Shown: positions 18,338-26,988 of the stretch, piece after piece
Layout of the letters: every line of letters begins with the position of its first letter
Position numbering within the stretch: the first letter of the stretch is position 1
Source of the DNA: Rhodobacteraceae bacterium Alg231-04
Lineage (GTDB): Bacteria; Pseudomonadota; Alphaproteobacteria; Rhodobacterales; Rhodobacteraceae
Reading direction: 5' to 3'
NCBI GenBank assembly: GCA_900143635.1
Contig: FREY01000003.1
Location: 62,001 to 126,000 of the forward strand
Length of the DNA: 64,000 bases
Notes under the pieces: model-generated
What the model was told of the DNA's origin: nothing
Database searches by the model: none
The model's input: the letters and a program-made list of their open reading frames with translations, nothing else
Made by a program: the position numbers and the translations under genes

Positions 18338-18993
18338 TGGACGATCACGCAGCCCCGCAGGACGACGGCTCTGAAAGCCTGTTTGAATCGCCCCCCCTGG
18401 CCGAACAGGAACGCATGGTCGAAGCGGTGCTGTTTGCCAGCGCCGAGCCGGTCAGCGTGCGCGAGCTGGCCGCCCGTATGCCGCATGGATCGGATCCCGG
18501 CGCCGCATTGGAACATCTGCGCAAACGCTATGAGGGGCGCGGGGTTCGTGTTGTGCGCGTCGGAGAGGCCTGGGCGATCCGCACCGCGCCTGATCTGGGG
18601 TTTCTGATGCAGAAAGAAACGGTTGAGACCCGCAAGCTCAGCCGGGCGGCGGTCGAAACCCTGGCCATCATTGCCTATCACCAGCCGGTCACGCGAGCCG
18701 AGATCGAAGAGGTGCGCGGAGTCTCTGTGTCGCGCGGCACCATCGATCAGCTGCTGGAAATGGAGTGGATCCGTCTGGGACGGCGCAAGATGACACCTGG
18801 CCGGCCGGTGACCTTTGTGGTCACGCCGCAGTTTCTGGATCATTTCGGATTGGAAAGTGCACGCGATCTGCCCGGCCTGAAGGAGCTGCGCGCCGCAGGG
18901 CTGCTGGAGAACCGCCCGCCACCGGGTGGCCTGCCGCTGGGCGGGCATGAACCGGATGAAGACGCCGACCAACCGGAACTGTTCGAAGAGTAG
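18337..18993 (+). CDS. scpB: Segregation and condensation protein B
   Basis: A 218-residue partner of ScpA with two winged-helix domains. EAVLFASAEPVSVRELA, WAIRTAPDLG, ETLAIIAYHQPVTRAEIEEVRGVS and WIRLGRRKMTPGRPVTFVVT are the family landmarks in order. The acidic, Pro-rich C-terminus is usual. Overlap with scpA implies a fixed ratio. In many alphaproteobacteria tatABC follows, but not here. Confidence 0.93.
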   Translation: MDDHAAPQDDGSESLFESPPLAEQERMVEAVLFASAEPVSVRELAARMPHGSDPGAALEHLRKRYEGRGVRVVRVGEAWAIRTAPDLGFLMQKETVETRKLSRAAVETLAIIAYHQPVTRAEIEEVRGVSVSRGTIDQLLEMEWIRLGRRKMTPGRPVTFVVTPQFLDHFGLESARDLPGLKELRAAGLLENRPPPGGLPLGGHEPDEDADQPELFEE

Positions 18994-19056
18994 AGCGCCG
19001 CAAAACCGGCGCATTCTGCGACTATGTTGCGGGTGCAAACAACAGGTGAATTGCCG

Positions 19057-19242
19057 ATGAATATGAATCAGCTGATCAATATGGTGATCCGTCAGATCAC
19101 CCGGCGCGCGGTGAATGCCGCCGTGGACAAGGGCATTGATGCGGCTGCCGGGAAAAAGGGCAGTGGCAAGGGTCCGGCCGGGCCGGACAAGAACCGGATG
19201 AAAAAACAGATGCGTGTGATGCGCAAAATCGGGCGTTTCTGA
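19057..19242 (+). CDS. Small basic protein downstream of scpB
   Basis: A 61-residue protein I cannot assign. It starts at ATG 19057 (ATG 19063 is possible), 63 bp after scpB. The N-terminal half is an amphipathic helix (NQLINMVIRQITRRAVNAAV), the middle a Gly/Lys linker and the end strongly basic (KNRMKKQMRVMRKIGRF). Net charge is highly positive, consistent with nucleic-acid or membrane-surface binding. It occupies the place where tatA is found in many relatives, but it lacks the TatA transmembrane helix and FGP hinge. Confidence 0.6.
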   Translation: MNMNQLINMVIRQITRRAVNAAVDKGIDAAAGKKGSGKGPAGPDKNRMKKQMRVMRKIGRF

Positions 19243-19300
19243 CCCAAAAGCGCCGACCCCGGAGTGAACCGGGGACAGCGCCGCGCAGTCACGCCATTGG

Positions 19301-20380
19301 TCAGCCCGGAGTGCGGAAATGCTTGGACAGTTTCAGCCCCTGTCCCTGATAGTTCGAAGAAATCCCCGACCCATAGAGCTGCTCTGGCTCCTCTGCCATC
19401 CGTTCATAGACCAGACGGCCCACGACCTGCCCGTGCTCCAGCACAAAGGGCGCCTCGTGGCAGCGCACTTCCAGCACCCCGCGCGACCCCGCACCACCGG
19501 CGGCGTCATGGCCGAAACCGGGGTCAAAGAAGCCCGCGTAATGCACCCGGAATTCACCGACCATGGCCAGATAGGGGGCCATTTCGGCGGCATATTGCGG
19601 CGGGATATGGACGGCCTCGCGGCTAACCAGAATGTAGAAGGCACCGGGGTCCAGAATGATGCGGCCATCCTGGCTACGCACTTCCTCCCAGTATTCCTGC
19701 GGATCATATTCGCCGATCCGGTCCAGATCGATCACGCCGGTGTGCGGCTTGGCACGATACCCAACCAGATCGCTTCCCGGCAATTTCAGATCGACCGAGA
19801 AGCCCAGACCATCCTCGATGACCGCCTCACCATCCACCAGCGGCGAGCTGGCGTGCAGGGCGCTCAGCTCAGCGTCGCTGAGCACCGCCTGTCCCTTGCG
19901 GAACCGGATCTGGTTGAGCCGCATACCGGGGCGCACCAGAACCGAGAAAGAGCGGGGGCAGATCTCGGCATAGAGCGGGCCGGAATAGCCCGGTTTGATC
20001 CGGTCAAATTCCTCGCCACCATCGGTGATGGTGCGGGTCAGAAGATCCAGACGGCCAGTGGAGGATTTGGCATTGGCCACGGCCGAGATGTCGTTGGGAA
20101 GCGCCAGGGCCTCCATCAGGGGAACAACATAGACGCAGCCTTTTTCCAGCACCGCGCCATTGCTCAGATCGATGCGATGCATCTCGAATTCGGTCAGCCG
20201 GTCAGCAACGCTGCGGCCCTGACCGGTCAAAAAGGATGCGCGCACCCGGTAGGCCGTGAGGCCAAGACGCAGGTCCAGGCTGGCGGGTTGCACCTGACCA
20301 TCGGCCAGCGGCCGGTCCAGTGTGATCTCTCCGTCTTCCAGCATGCTTTCAATGGCTTGGCTGGGCAGAACCCCTGTCAT
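19301..20380 (-). CDS. dcd: 2'-deoxycytidine 5'-triphosphate deaminase, long form
   Basis: A 359-residue protein, about twice the length of E. coli Dcd, matching the duplicated alphaproteobacterial form. Both halves show dUTPase-fold segments: VQPASLDLRLG, ANAKSSTGRLDLL and GYSGPLYAEICP in the first, and LDPGAFYILVSREAV, GEFRVHYAGFFDPGFG and FVLEHGQVVGRLVYERM in the second. It makes dUTP from dCTP for dTTP synthesis. It converges on the small gene that ends at 19242. Confidence 0.88.
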   Translation of the reverse strand: MTGVLPSQAIESMLEDGEITLDRPLADGQVQPASLDLRLGLTAYRVRASFLTGQGRSVADRLTEFEMHRIDLSNGAVLEKGCVYVVPLMEALALPNDISAVANAKSSTGRLDLLTRTITDGGEEFDRIKPGYSGPLYAEICPRSFSVLVRPGMRLNQIRFRKGQAVLSDAELSALHASSPLVDGEAVIEDGLGFSVDLKLPGSDLVGYRAKPHTGVIDLDRIGEYDPQEYWEEVRSQDGRIILDPGAFYILVSREAVHIPPQYAAEMAPYLAMVGEFRVHYAGFFDPGFGHDAAGGAGSRGVLEVRCHEAPFVLEHGQVVGRLVYERMAEEPEQLYGSGISSNYQGQGLKLSKHFRTPG

Positions 20381-20474
20381 CGCTGCTCTCCTCCGTCACC
20401 GCGCGTGTTGCGATGCTCTCCGATTTTTGTCGCAGAGGCAATTCGCGATGCAGCGATTTGACCCTCAGATGCAC

Positions 20475-20508
20475 AAAACGCCCGGGTGTTTGCACACCCG
20501 GGCGTTTT
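20475..20508 (-). terminator. Bidirectional hairpin terminator after tRNA-Pro
   Basis: CGCCCGGGTG (20479-20488) pairs perfectly with CACCCGGGCG (20495-20504). A-rich and T-rich tracts flank both sides, so it can stop the minus-strand tRNA transcript, four bases beyond its CCA end, and also plus-strand reading. Confidence 0.8.
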
Positions 20509-20512
20509 TGTT

Positions 20513-20589
20513 TGGTCGGGCTAGCAGGACTCGAACCTGCGACCTTCCGTCCCCCAGACGGACGCGCTACCAGGCTGCGCCATAGCCCG
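20513..20589 (-). tRNA. tRNA-Pro, anticodon GGG
   Basis: Read on the minus strand the gene begins CGGGCTATGGCGCAGC and ends TAGCCCG-ACCA. The seven-base acceptor stem pairs perfectly, the D-loop holds CCTGGTAGC, the anticodon loop is TCTGGGGGA with anticodon GGG (reads CCC and CCU), and the T-arm is GCAGG-TTCGAGT-CCTGC. The 3' CCA is encoded. It lies 76 bp past the MerR gene, before a strong terminator. Confidence 0.95.
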
Positions 20590-20665
20590 TTCTGAGGAGC
20601 GTTCTACTGGTTTTACTGGCGGGCACAAGAGGCAATCCGGGATTTTCTCCTGTGGAGGTAGAAAT

Positions 20666-22018
20666 TTATTTAGTCGCCAGCCAGGCGCGCAATTCTGCTG
20701 CACAGGCTTCGACGTCGCCACGCACCGGGGCCGGAATCTCGTAGACTTTTGGCAGCCGGGACAGCAAATGCCCGCCGGGTGGGACCGACAGTTCGCCCGG
20801 CCCGGTGCCGTTGCCGCCAACAAGAGAGGCAGGCGTTTCGATGGCCGCGGCAGCAGGTATAGGCGACGGCGCGACTTGCGCATCCGGTCCAGGCTCCGCT
20901 GTTGGCGTATTCGCGTTCAATTCATACGGCTGCAGGTTTTCGGGGGCAGGATCGGCGACCCCGGCCATTGGCGCAATCTCCTCCGAGGCGGGCTCTGCCA
21001 CTTCGGCCATGGGCTGCATGTCTTCGAAAGCGGGCTCTGCCGCTTCGGCAATGGGCTGCGTGTCTTCGAAAGCGGGTTCTGCTGCTTCGGCCATGGGTTG
21101 CGGGTCTTCGAAAGCGGGCTCTGCCGCTTCGGCCATGGGCTGCGGGTCTTCGAAAGCGGGCGCTGCCGCTTCGGCCAGGGGCTGCATGCCTTCGAAAGCG
21201 GGCGCTGCCGCTTCGGCCATGGGCTGCGTGTCTTCGAAAGCGGGCGCTGGCGCTTCGGCCAAGGGCTGCGTGTCTTCGAAAACGGGTTCTGCCGCTTCTG
21301 TCATGGGCTGCGTGTCTTCGGAAACTGGCTCTGCTACTTCGGCTATCGGAGCTTCGGGTTCAGCAGCCGGCGCCAGATCATCGAAATGCGTCTGAACGGG
21401 CGTCGGTTCTGCAATGGGGGCGGGGTCGGGCGCAGCGGGGGCCTGTGGCGGTTCCGTCTGGGCAGATACAGGCGCCTGTTCGGCAGCCGGGGTCTGCTCG
21501 GTACCGGGCGTCAGAGCCGGTGCGACAGGGGCAGCCTCGGAGGGTGTTTGCAGCACAGACCAGGATTCGGCGCCCGCTTGCGGCGGGGCTTCGTTGTTTG
21601 GAGCATGGTCCAAGACAGCATCCGGAGAAAGCATGTCCAATTGGACCTCGGATGTATCAACGTCATCATCCATCTCCAGTTCACTCGGACCGGGAAGCGG
21701 TCGGGCAGAGGCAGGGGATGGTGCCTGAGGGTCGGCGGGTTCGTCCAGAGACTTGGACAGCGACGACACATGAGCGACGCCCGCATCACGCAAAATACCC
21801 TGCACCTCTTTGATGGTCAGCCCGTCATCGTGCAGAAGTTTCTTGATGCCGCCGATCAGCTGCATATCCGCCGGGCGATAATAGCGTCGCCCGCCGACAC
21901 GTTTAACCGGTTTGATCTGGGAAAATTTGCTTTCCCAGAACCGCAGTACGTGGGCCTGAATGCCAAGCCAGTCGGCCACCTCGCTAATGGTGCGGAAGGC
22001 GTCTGGAGATTTTGGCAT
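20666..22018 (-). CDS. MerR-family regulator with acidic tandem-repeat tail
   Basis: A 450-residue protein with only the first ~85 residues conserved as a MerR DNA-binding domain: [19 protein letters not shown], then [17 protein letters not shown]. This type is encoded next to ihfA across alphaproteobacteria, usually with a much shorter tail. Here residues ~95-410 are Pro/Ala/Glu-rich and include ten 14-residue repeats (227-366). A short conserved end ([16 protein letters not shown]...LRAWLATK) returns at the C-terminus. No effector domain or cysteines are visible. It is the last gene of the yceD-rpmF-plsX-fabH-ihfA unit, 14 bp from ihfA. Target unknown. Confidence 0.82.
   Translation of the reverse strand: MPKSPDAFRTISEVADWLGIQAHVLRFWESKFSQIKPVKRVGGRRYYRPADMQLIGGIKKLLHDDGLTIKEVQGILRDAGVAHVSSLSKSLDEPADPQAPSPASARPLPGPSELEMDDDVDTSEVQLDMLSPDAVLDHAPNNEAPPQAGAESWSVLQTPSEAAPVAPALTPGTEQTPAAEQAPVSAQTEPPQAPAAPDPAPIAEPTPVQTHFDDLAPAAEPEAPIAEVAEPVSEDTQPMTEAAEPVFEDTQPLAEAPAPAFEDTQPMAEAAAPAFEGMQPLAEAAAPAFEDPQPMAEAAEPAFEDPQPMAEAAEPAFEDTQPIAEAAEPAFEDMQPMAEVAEPASEEIAPMAGVADPAPENLQPYELNANTPTAEPGPDAQVAPSPIPAAAAIETPASLVGGNGTGPGELSVPPGGHLLSRLPKVYEIPAPVRGDVEACAAELRAWLATK
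20921..21340 (-). repeat. 42-bp in-frame tandem repeat within the MerR gene
   Basis: Ten copies of a 42-bp unit encode a 14-residue motif with consensus [14 protein letters not shown]. The middle six copies are almost identical at DNA level; the outer copies are diverged (for example [14 protein letters not shown] and [14 protein letters not shown]). The period is a multiple of three and the frame is kept, so copy-number change would alter protein length without disrupting it. Confidence 0.92.
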
Positions 22019-22032
22019 TGTCTAAAGTCCCG

Positions 22033-22335
22033 TTAGCTACGGTTACCGTCTGCAACCCGGTCCTTCATCAGGTGCGACGGTCTGAAGGTCAACACCCGGC
22101 GGGGCTGAATAGGTACTTCTTCGCCGGTCTTTGGGTTGCGACCCACGCGGGCGGATTTATCGCGCACGCTGAAGGTTCCAAAGGACGAGATTTTAACCTG
22201 TTCGCCGCGCACCAGCGCATCCGACATATGGTTCAACACGCTTTCGACAAGCTGCGCGCTTTCGTTGCGCGACAGTCCCACCTCGCGGAAAACCGCTTCA
22301 CTCAGGTCCATTCTGGTAAGTGTCTTTTCGGTCAT
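22033..22335 (-). CDS. ihfA: Integration host factor subunit alpha
   Basis: A 100-residue HU/IHF-fold DNA-bending protein. The DNA-binding signature is [21 protein letters not shown] followed by [19 protein letters not shown], with the IHF-type Pro at the tip of the beta arm. Position between fabH and the MerR gene is the usual alphaproteobacterial setting of ihfA. It acts as a heterodimer with IhfB, encoded elsewhere. Confidence 0.93.
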   Translation of the reverse strand: MTEKTLTRMDLSEAVFREVGLSRNESAQLVESVLNHMSDALVRGEQVKISSFGTFSVRDKSARVGRNPKTGEEVPIQPRRVLTFRPSHLMKDRVADGNRS

Positions 22336-22436
22336 GCTATTCCCCGCTGTTTCGATAAGGATATGTTGCAGGGAATTTCCCTGTCAATATCAACGAATTG
22401 CAGGAAGGGCCTAAATAGGTCAGATATCGCGTAAAA

Positions 22437-23408
22437 TTACCAACGAAGGGCTACTGCGCCCCATGCCAGGCCGCCACCAATGGCTTCGGTGACGATCAGG
22501 TCGCCTTTTTTGATCTGACCGCGTGCTTTGCCAACCGATAGCGCCAGCGGGATCGAGGCGGCAGAAGTATTGCCGTGGTCCTGAACGGTGACGACCACCT
22601 TATCCATGCTCAGCCCCATTTTCTTGGCGGTGCCCTGGATGATTCGGATATTGGCTTGATGCGGTACAATCCAGTCGACGTCATCAGCGCCCAGACCGGC
22701 CCGGTCCAGGGCTGTATGGGCCGAACCCGCAAGTTTTTCCACCGCGTGGCGGAACACCTGATTGCCCTGCATCCGCAGCTGTCCGGTAGTCTGGGTCGAC
22801 ACACCACCATCCACAAACAAAAGGTCCTTGTAGCGCCCGTCAGAGTTCAGATCGGTCGACAGGATGCCACGATCATCGCTGGTGCCCGCACCCTCTTGCG
22901 CCTCCAGAACCAAAGCGCCTGCGCCATCGCCGAACAGCACGCAGGTGCCGCGGTCGGTCCAGTCCATGATCCGCGAGAATGTCTCGGCGCCAATGACCAG
23001 AACACGCTCGGCCTGACCCGACAGAATCAGCGCGTTGGCATTGGTCAGCGCGTAGACGAAACCGGCGCAAACGGCTTGCAGATCGAAGGCAAAGCCACGG
23101 GTCATACCCAATGCGGATTGCACCATGGTAGCGGCTGAAGGAAAAGTCAGATCGGCGGTCGATGTGGCCAGAACAATCGCATCAATGTCATCGGCGACGA
23201 TGCCGGCATCCTGCAGGGCGGCGCGGGCGGCATGGGTGGCCAGATCGGACGTGGTTTCACCTTCGGCGGCGAAATGGCGCCGTTCGATGCCCGAGCGCGA
23301 GCGGATCCACTCGTCTGTGGTTTCCAGCGTTGCCTCGAATTCGGCGTTTTCGACCACACGTTCGGGGAGATAATGGCCTACACCGGTTACCACTGCGCGT
23401 CGGGTCAT
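22437..23408 (-). CDS. fabH: 3-oxoacyl-ACP synthase III
   Basis: A 323-residue condensing enzyme. I start at ATG 23408 ([14 protein letters not shown]) because the longer frame to 23549 would add 47 residues of unrelated leader that overlap the plsX end. The catalytic triad is Cys114 in [10 protein letters not shown], His in VPHQANIRI and Asn in [11 protein letters not shown]. It starts fatty-acid synthesis by joining acetyl-CoA to malonyl-ACP. It lies 16 bp after plsX. Confidence 0.95.
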   Translation of the reverse strand: MTRRAVVTGVGHYLPERVVENAEFEATLETTDEWIRSRSGIERRHFAAEGETTSDLATHAARAALQDAGIVADDIDAIVLATSTADLTFPSAATMVQSALGMTRGFAFDLQAVCAGFVYALTNANALILSGQAERVLVIGAETFSRIMDWTDRGTCVLFGDGAGALVLEAQEGAGTSDDRGILSTDLNSDGRYKDLLFVDGGVSTQTTGQLRMQGNQVFRHAVEKLAGSAHTALDRAGLGADDVDWIVPHQANIRIIQGTAKKMGLSMDKVVVTVQDHGNTSAASIPLALSVGKARGQIKKGDLIVTEAIGGGLAWGAVALRW

Positions 23409-23424
23409 AGTCGGGGCCTGCCTT

Positions 23425-24537
23425 TTAGTCTCTTGAAATTTCTGCCGCCGACTCTGCGTCGGCCTCTTCACTTTGGGTAAGCTCCGATACGGATGCAACC
23501 CGTGCGGCCAGCTTTTCTGCGAAACCATGCTCGGCCAGACAGAAGGCAAGTTTCACCGCTGCCGACACACCCAGTGCGTCGGCGCCGCCGTGGGATTTCA
23601 CCACAGTGCCGTTGAGACCCAGAAACACGCCGCCATTCACCCGGCGCGGGTCGATCCGTTTGGACAACCGGCTGAGCGAGGTATAGGCCAGCAGGGCCGC
23701 GAGCTTGGAAAGCAGTGAATACTGAAAGGATTCGCGCAGGGCGGTGCGGATCAGGCTGGCGGTGCCTTCGCCGGTTTTGATCGCCACATTGCCAGTGAAA
23801 CCGTCGGTGACAATCACATCGGCCACATCACCGGGGATATCGCTGCCTTCGACAAAGCCGACAAAATCGAAATTGGCCTGGGGCGCAAAATCGCTGATCA
23901 ACGCATGGGCTTCTTTCAGCTCGGCGCGGCCTTTGTGTTCTTCTGTTCCGACATTCAGCAGGCCAACACGTGGCCGCGCGATGTCCATTGAATTGCGAAT
24001 ATAGGATGTGCCCATGAGGGCATATTGCAGCAGATCCTTGGCATCGGCGCGAATATCAGCGCCCACATCCAGCATCACGTTGAAGCCTTGCGGGTTCAGC
24101 GAGGGCCACAGAATCGCAATTGCCGGACGATCAACGCCCGGCAGTTTGCGCAGGCGCAGCATGGACAAAGCCATAAGCGCGCCAGTGTTCCCGCAGGAGA
24201 CAGCCCCTGCAGCTTCGCCTTTTTTCACCGCATCCAATGCGGACCACATCGAGGTGGTCTTGCCGTTGCGCATCACCTGAGAGGGTTTATCCTCCATGGT
24301 GACAACATCGCGGGCATCGCGAATTTCGACACGGTCTTTCAGCCCGCGACGCTTGGCAACAAGCGGAGCAAGCTGTTCTTTGGGGCCATGCAAAATGAAC
24401 CCGATAGCCGGGTTCTTTTTGGCGGATTTCTCGAGACCGGCCACCACAACAGCGGGGCCGGCATCGCCGCCCATGGCATCAACCGAAATGGTGATCCGCC
24501 CGGCAGTCTTATCGTTCTGGTCGATCCCAGCGTTCAT
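23425..24537 (-). CDS. plsX: Phosphate acyltransferase PlsX
   Basis: A 370-residue protein. The N-terminal [12 protein letters not shown] and the internal [16 protein letters not shown] and [16 protein letters not shown] motifs are characteristic of PlsX, which makes acyl-phosphate from acyl-ACP for phospholipid synthesis. It follows rpmF by 37 bp and precedes fabH by 16 bp, the standard order. Confidence 0.95.
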   Translation of the reverse strand: MNAGIDQNDKTAGRITISVDAMGGDAGPAVVVAGLEKSAKKNPAIGFILHGPKEQLAPLVAKRRGLKDRVEIRDARDVVTMEDKPSQVMRNGKTTSMWSALDAVKKGEAAGAVSCGNTGALMALSMLRLRKLPGVDRPAIAILWPSLNPQGFNVMLDVGADIRADAKDLLQYALMGTSYIRNSMDIARPRVGLLNVGTEEHKGRAELKEAHALISDFAPQANFDFVGFVEGSDIPGDVADVIVTDGFTGNVAIKTGEGTASLIRTALRESFQYSLLSKLAALLAYTSLSRLSKRIDPRRVNGGVFLGLNGTVVKSHGGADALGVSAAVKLAFCLAEHGFAEKLAARVASVSELTQSEEADAESAAEISRD

Positions 24538-24574
24538 AGATCAGCCTGCCTGGCGGTTCCCATGAGGCGCAGCC

Positions 24575-24781
24575 TTAGGCCGCGTCTTCGTCGATGTCGG
24601 TCTCGTCAGCCTGTGCGATCACTTCGCGATCGGCGTAGGAACCACAGGAGGGGCAAACATGGTGCGGACGGCGCAGCTCGCCGCAGGACGGGCACTCGTT
24701 CGGGTTTGCAGCAACCAGGGCATCGTGTGCGCGGCGGTTGTTGCGACGCGATTTGGATACTTTGTTCTGTTGGACAGCCAT
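24575..24781 (-). CDS. rpmF: 50S ribosomal protein L32
   Basis: A 68-residue ribosomal protein. It begins [20 protein letters not shown] and contains a CxxC-n-CxxC zinc ribbon (CPSCGE and CPSCGS), followed by an acidic tail. The 227 bp between it and yceD are longer than usual for this operon and hold no gene; an additional promoter there is likely but not demonstrated. Confidence 0.96.
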   Translation of the reverse strand: MAVQQNKVSKSRRNNRRAHDALVAANPNECPSCGELRRPHHVCPSCGSYADREVIAQADETDIDEDAA

Positions 24782-25008
24782 TGTCTCAACCTTTGTCTAT
24801 CAGGGCCTTGGGGGCAGGTGCCCGCGCGGCAGTTTCCGTTCTCGATTCAATCGGTGTGACGTGCGTTTAGGCCTCAGCCTCACCGATGTCCAACCAAAAT
24901 TCCGATGAGCGCGCGAAAATACTGCTAATTTCTTTTCGCGCAAGCGGTTTTTCCGCACTCCGGCCCGGCAGCTACTGAACTGAACGGGCAGGGTGGCGAA
25001 TTGTCGCC

Positions 25009-25560
25009 TTATTCGTCCTGTTCTAGCTGATCACGCAGATTCGCCAAGCCCGCAAATGGCCGGGCGTCCTTATCTGTCATCGGTTTGCTGCCGGGTTCGG
25101 TATAAACCGCCTCTCCCAGCTCCACTTCCGCCTTGCGCGGATATTGCGGCAATGCCAGCGCCAGTGCCTCGATCATCACCTCGCGCACATCGATATGGCT
25201 GCCCAGCTGTTCCGCCGAGTCATCTTCGTGGATCTCGGCCTCTTCTTCCTGTGGGATGGCCAGCTCGGCAAGGTAGACCCGCTCGACCGGTTGATCGATG
25301 CGCGTGGTCACAGGGTCCAGCGTCACAACGCAGTCCTGCACCACCGTGGCCCCAAGGTCGGCGTTCAGCTGCCAGTCCTGTTTGCCGCGCGCCCGGATGG
25401 TGCCGGTCAGGCGCAGCTTGCGCAGCCCGTTGAGGCCAAGTTCGGCGGCAATCGCCTTGAGTTCGCCCGCAGCGGGGCGCAGATCAAAGGCTGTGGCGCT
25501 GTTTTGCGGCAGATCGGCAACGCGAAAATCATGAGTGTCTGTCATCGCGGCAACTTTCAT
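25009..25560 (-). CDS. yceD: DUF177 (YceD) protein
   Basis: A 183-residue protein of the YceD/DUF177 family found upstream of rpmF in most bacteria. The core shows a beta-rich segment with QDCVVTLDPVTTRIDQPVERVY, followed by an acidic region (EEEAEIHEDDSAEQLGSHID) and the conserved IDVREVMIEALALALPQYP. Its plant homologue is linked to 23S rRNA accumulation; the bacterial role is less clear. An internal ATG at 25545 is an equally possible start. It is divergent from bamE with 71 bp between starts. Confidence 0.85.
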   Translation of the reverse strand: MKVAAMTDTHDFRVADLPQNSATAFDLRPAAGELKAIAAELGLNGLRKLRLTGTIRARGKQDWQLNADLGATVVQDCVVTLDPVTTRIDQPVERVYLAELAIPQEEEAEIHEDDSAEQLGSHIDVREVMIEALALALPQYPRKAEVELGEAVYTEPGSKPMTDKDARPFAGLANLRDQLEQDE

Positions 25561-25631
25561 TTCTTGAACCGGGAGGCTGCATTAGGTAATCGGGTTCTTA
25601 GGCGTATTCAAGCCAAGTCAAGGGGGGCTAC

Positions 25632-26102
25632 ATGCCTGCGGACGCATACACTGTCACTTTGCCGTTCAAAGGCATCATTCTTGCGGCCGCCTGCGCCGCG
25701 CTTGCGGGTTGCACCGCGATGTACCGGGATCACGGGTATATCCCCTCCGAGGAGGACCTCGCTGAGGTTGTTCTTGGCGTTGATACGCGGGATTCGGTCG
25801 CTGAAACCATCGGTGTGCCGTCTTCTACCGGGGTTTTGGACAACAGCGGCTACTATTACATCGAGACCCGTTTCCGTCACTACGGGGCAAAAGCACCGGA
25901 GGCCGTTTCGCGTGAACTCGTCGCGATCAGCTTTACCGATGCTGGCGTTGTCAGCGGAGTTGAACGCTTCGGTCTGGAAGACGGAAACGTGATTCCCCTG
26001 GAACGCCGGGTCACCGAATCTGGCATTCAGGACAAAACCTTCCTGCGCCAGCTGCTGGGCAATATCGGCAACTTCAACCCGGCTGATTTGTTGGCTGAAT
26101 AG
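25632..26102 (+). CDS. bamE: Outer-membrane assembly lipoprotein BamE
   Basis: A 156-residue lipoprotein with hydrophobic signal, lipobox LAGC (Cys near 27) and the SmpA/OmlA core: YIPSEEDLAEVVLGVDTRDSVAETIGVPSS, then YYYIETRFRHYGAK and FTDAGVVSGVERFGLEDG. BamE stabilises the BAM complex; bamA lies 21 kb downstream. The C-terminal extension past the core is typical of alphaproteobacteria. Confidence 0.9.
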   Translation: MPADAYTVTLPFKGIILAAACAALAGCTAMYRDHGYIPSEEDLAEVVLGVDTRDSVAETIGVPSSTGVLDNSGYYYIETRFRHYGAKAPEAVSRELVAISFTDAGVVSGVERFGLEDGNVIPLERRVTESGIQDKTFLRQLLGNIGNFNPADLLAE

Positions 26103-26179
26103 ACAGGGCGTCAGCGCGCTGTCACAGTTCTGCGGCGCGGGAAAACCTGCGTTGATCACTCGGGCAGCGGAGACGGCAA

Positions 26180-26935
26180 ATGGCCGAACAGCAGACGCTG
26201 ATCAATAAGGGCCGCTACATCGCGCGTCTTGCGACGACGGGCGATGATATTGCCGCAGCCCAGGCGCTGCGCAGCCTGTGTTTCCAGACCCAGGCCACCG
26301 ATCAGGACGCTTACGACAGGATCTGTGCCCATGTGCTGGTTAAGGACGCTCGCTCTGGAACGCTGGTCTGTTGTTTCCGGATGCTGGTTCTGGAGCGCGG
26401 CCCGGATATAGGACAAAGCTATGCGGCGCAGTTCTATGATCTGGACCGGCTGGGTTGTTTTGATGGCCCGCTGGTTGAAATGGGCCGTTTCTGCGTCCAT
26501 CCGGACTGGAGCGATCCGGATATTCTGCGCATGGCCTGGGGGGCGATCACTGCATTTGTGGACAAAAAAGGCATCCGGATGCTGTTTGGCTGTAGTTCCT
26601 TTGCTGGAACCGATGCCGCTCTCTACCGGGATGCCTTTGCGCTGTTGGCGCACAGATATCTGGCGCCAGCCCACTGGCGGCCTGCAGTAAAAGCGCCGCA
26701 AGTCGTCCGGTTCTCAACCGATTCTGATCAAAAACCGGATACACGGGCTGCGCTGCAGCATATGCCTTCGCTGTTGCGCAGTTATTTGCTGATGGGGGGG
26801 CTGGTTAGTGATCATGCCGTGGTGGACCGGCAGCTGAATACGCTGCATGTGTTCACGGGTTTGGAAATCGCAGCCATCCCGCCCGCCCGCAAACGCCTGC
26901 TCCGGGCGGTGGCCGGTGCAACTGAGTATTTATGA
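26180..26935 (+). CDS. olsB: L-ornithine N-alpha-acyltransferase
   Basis: A 251-residue GNAT-fold acyltransferase. GRYIARLATTGDDIAAAQALR, the FDGPLVEMGRFCVHPDW segment and GCSSFAGTD match OlsB, which uses 3-hydroxyacyl-ACP to acylate ornithine in ornithine-lipid synthesis. The partner O-acyltransferase gene olsA is not in the window. ATG 26180 has GGAG about seven bases upstream. The last codons (EYL-stop) lie inside a dispersed intergenic element. Confidence 0.85.
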   Translation: MAEQQTLINKGRYIARLATTGDDIAAAQALRSLCFQTQATDQDAYDRICAHVLVKDARSGTLVCCFRMLVLERGPDIGQSYAAQFYDLDRLGCFDGPLVEMGRFCVHPDWSDPDILRMAWGAITAFVDKKGIRMLFGCSSFAGTDAALYRDAFALLAHRYLAPAHWRPAVKAPQVVRFSTDSDQKPDTRAALQHMPSLLRSYLLMGGLVSDHAVVDRQLNTLHVFTGLEIAAIPPARKRLLRAVAGATEYL

Positions 26936-26945
26936 AAAGATGAAG
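26924..26945 (+). repeat. Dispersed intergenic element, copy 2
   Basis: GAGTATTTATGAAAAGATGA (continuing AG) matches the element at 11337 and 63769. This copy overlaps the olsB stop and supplies its last three codons and stop. Confidence 0.5.
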
Positions 26946-26988
26946 CCGGGGCGTTGACGCCCGAATTGCGCCGGTTTAGCTGGCATTC

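Noticed and set aside
19256-19275. Hairpin CCCCGG/CCGGGG as terminator after the 61-aa gene
   Set aside because: The stem is short and no T tract follows on either strand.
20921-21340. Regular repeats that could suggest a CRISPR array
   Set aside because: The repeats are contiguous, in frame and without unique spacers; they encode a protein repeat.
22437-23549. Longer fabH start at 23549
   Set aside because: It would overlap plsX by over 100 bp and adds a leader with no counterpart in the family; ATG 23408 begins the conserved fold.
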